Positions 5,798-6,216 of a stretch of 6,216 nt of DNA are shown here, piece by piece (position 1 is the first letter of the stretch; every line of letters starts with the position of its first letter). This DNA comes from Cellvibrionaceae bacterium. GTDB lineage: Bacteria > Pseudomonadota > Gammaproteobacteria > Pseudomonadales > Cellvibrionaceae. The notes beneath the pieces were generated by a model. It did no database searches, was not told the DNA's origin, and worked only from the letters and a program-made list of their open reading frames with translations. The stretch spans positions 1 to 6,216 of the forward strand of contig JAGKXD010000161.1 in the NCBI GenBank assembly GCA_021151525.1. Direction: 5' to 3'. The translations under genes were made by a program, and so were the position numbers.

Positions 5798-6216
5798 ATG
5801 TTGATGACAGCGGTGCCCTATTTTGAGCGGCCCTTATTTTTCTTCGACCAAAGCCGCTTTAGACGCGCCTTGGCAGAGCAACCGCACATCACCGTTTTTA
5901 AAGACGCTATCAACGCCGCCAATATGCAATTCAATCGCCGCTTTGTTGAAGGCGAAGATATACGCACACTCGTTTACGAACGTGCTTTATTTATCGATTG
6001 CATATTGCATTACGCGTGGTACAAATTTGAATGGCCAGAAAGTATTAGCCTTGAAGCAGTAGGTGGTTATGGTCGCGGAGAATTACACCCAGCCTCTGAC
6101 ATTGATTTATTAATTTTGCACGGCCCCGATGTACTCACCGAATGCGAAGAAAATATTGGGCAATTTTTTACCTTCTTGTGGGATATCAAACTCGAAATTG
6201 GCAGCAGTGTTCGCAC
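5798..6216 (+). CDS. glnD: PII uridylyltransferase/uridylyl-removing enzyme GlnD, N-terminal part
   Basis: GlnD senses glutamine and adds UMP to, or removes it from, PII proteins (GlnB/GlnK), setting nitrogen assimilation through glutamine synthetase and NtrC. Only the first 139 codons are present; the full protein is usually near 900 aa, so the HD and ACT domains lie beyond the window. The nucleotidyltransferase signature GGYGRGELHPASDIDLL covers residues 89-105, with the catalytic-type Asp101 and Asp103. The preceding RTLVYERALFIDCIL region also matches the family. The frame is open from a TAG at 5789 onward. The ATG at 5798 is chosen because a weak GGAA box (5785-5788) is 9 nt upstream; the ATG at 5804 is two codons later and less well spaced. 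No frameshift is seen. The terminator after map lies between the two genes. Confidence 0.93.
   Translation, partial: MLMTAVPYFERPLFFFDQSRFRRALAEQPHITVFKDAINAANMQFNRRFVEGEDIRTLVYERALFIDCILHYAWYKFEWPESISLEAVGGYGRGELHPASDIDLLILHGPDVLTECEENIGQFFTFLWDIKLEIGSSVR

Noticed and set aside
5823..6062. 79-codon plus-strand open frame within the glnD start
   Set aside because: It is out of frame with glnD, whose frame starting at 5798 gives the conserved GGYGRGEL signature and runs open to the window end.

Overview
The window looks like ordinary chromosome from a gammaproteobacterium of moderate GC content. Two signs point this way: the map-glnD gene order, and a GlnD N-terminus that resembles Pseudomonas/Cellvibrio-type proteins. 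The mannonate dehydratase gene would suit a plant-polysaccharide degrader such as Cellvibrio, but the genus is only an inference. There is no mobile element, CRISPR array, tRNA or rRNA.

Layout. Positions 1-3218, minus strand: a compact three-gene operon in the order dipZ-like, msrB, msrA. It encodes a membrane CcdA-thioredoxin fusion with a C-terminal beta-rich domain, a Tat-exported methionine-R-sulfoxide reductase and a Sec-exported methionine-S-sulfoxide reductase. The gene gaps are 14 and 3 nt. Positions 3219-3491: a divergent intergenic region with a near-perfect 16-bp palindrome over a likely -10 box. Positions 3492-4679, plus strand: a complete uxuA (mannonate dehydratase), followed by a strong hairpin. 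Positions 4922-5692: map (type I methionine aminopeptidase), with its own probable promoter and a clear intrinsic terminator. Positions 5798-6216: the first 139 codons of glnD, which runs off the window.

How the genes fit together. The minus-strand operon reads as an envelope methionine-repair pathway. Electrons from cytoplasmic thioredoxin would cross the membrane through the CcdA cysteine pair (C22/C136), pass to the periplasmic CINC thioredoxin domain (C343/C346), and then to exported MsrB and MsrA. This is an unfused counterpart of the Neisseria PilB (Trx-MsrA-MsrB) protein with its membrane reductase added. UxuA makes 2-keto-3-deoxygluconate from D-mannonate in hexuronate breakdown. Map and GlnD are housekeeping functions: N-terminal Met removal and PII-based nitrogen control.

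The most unusual feature is a linker in the DipZ-like protein with 14 methionines in 49 residues. It lies between the membrane domain and the thioredoxin domain of the very protein expected to power methionine sulfoxide repair. In addition, both Msr enzymes appear to lack the usual resolving cysteines. No wholly new system is evident; the rest of the window is conventional.
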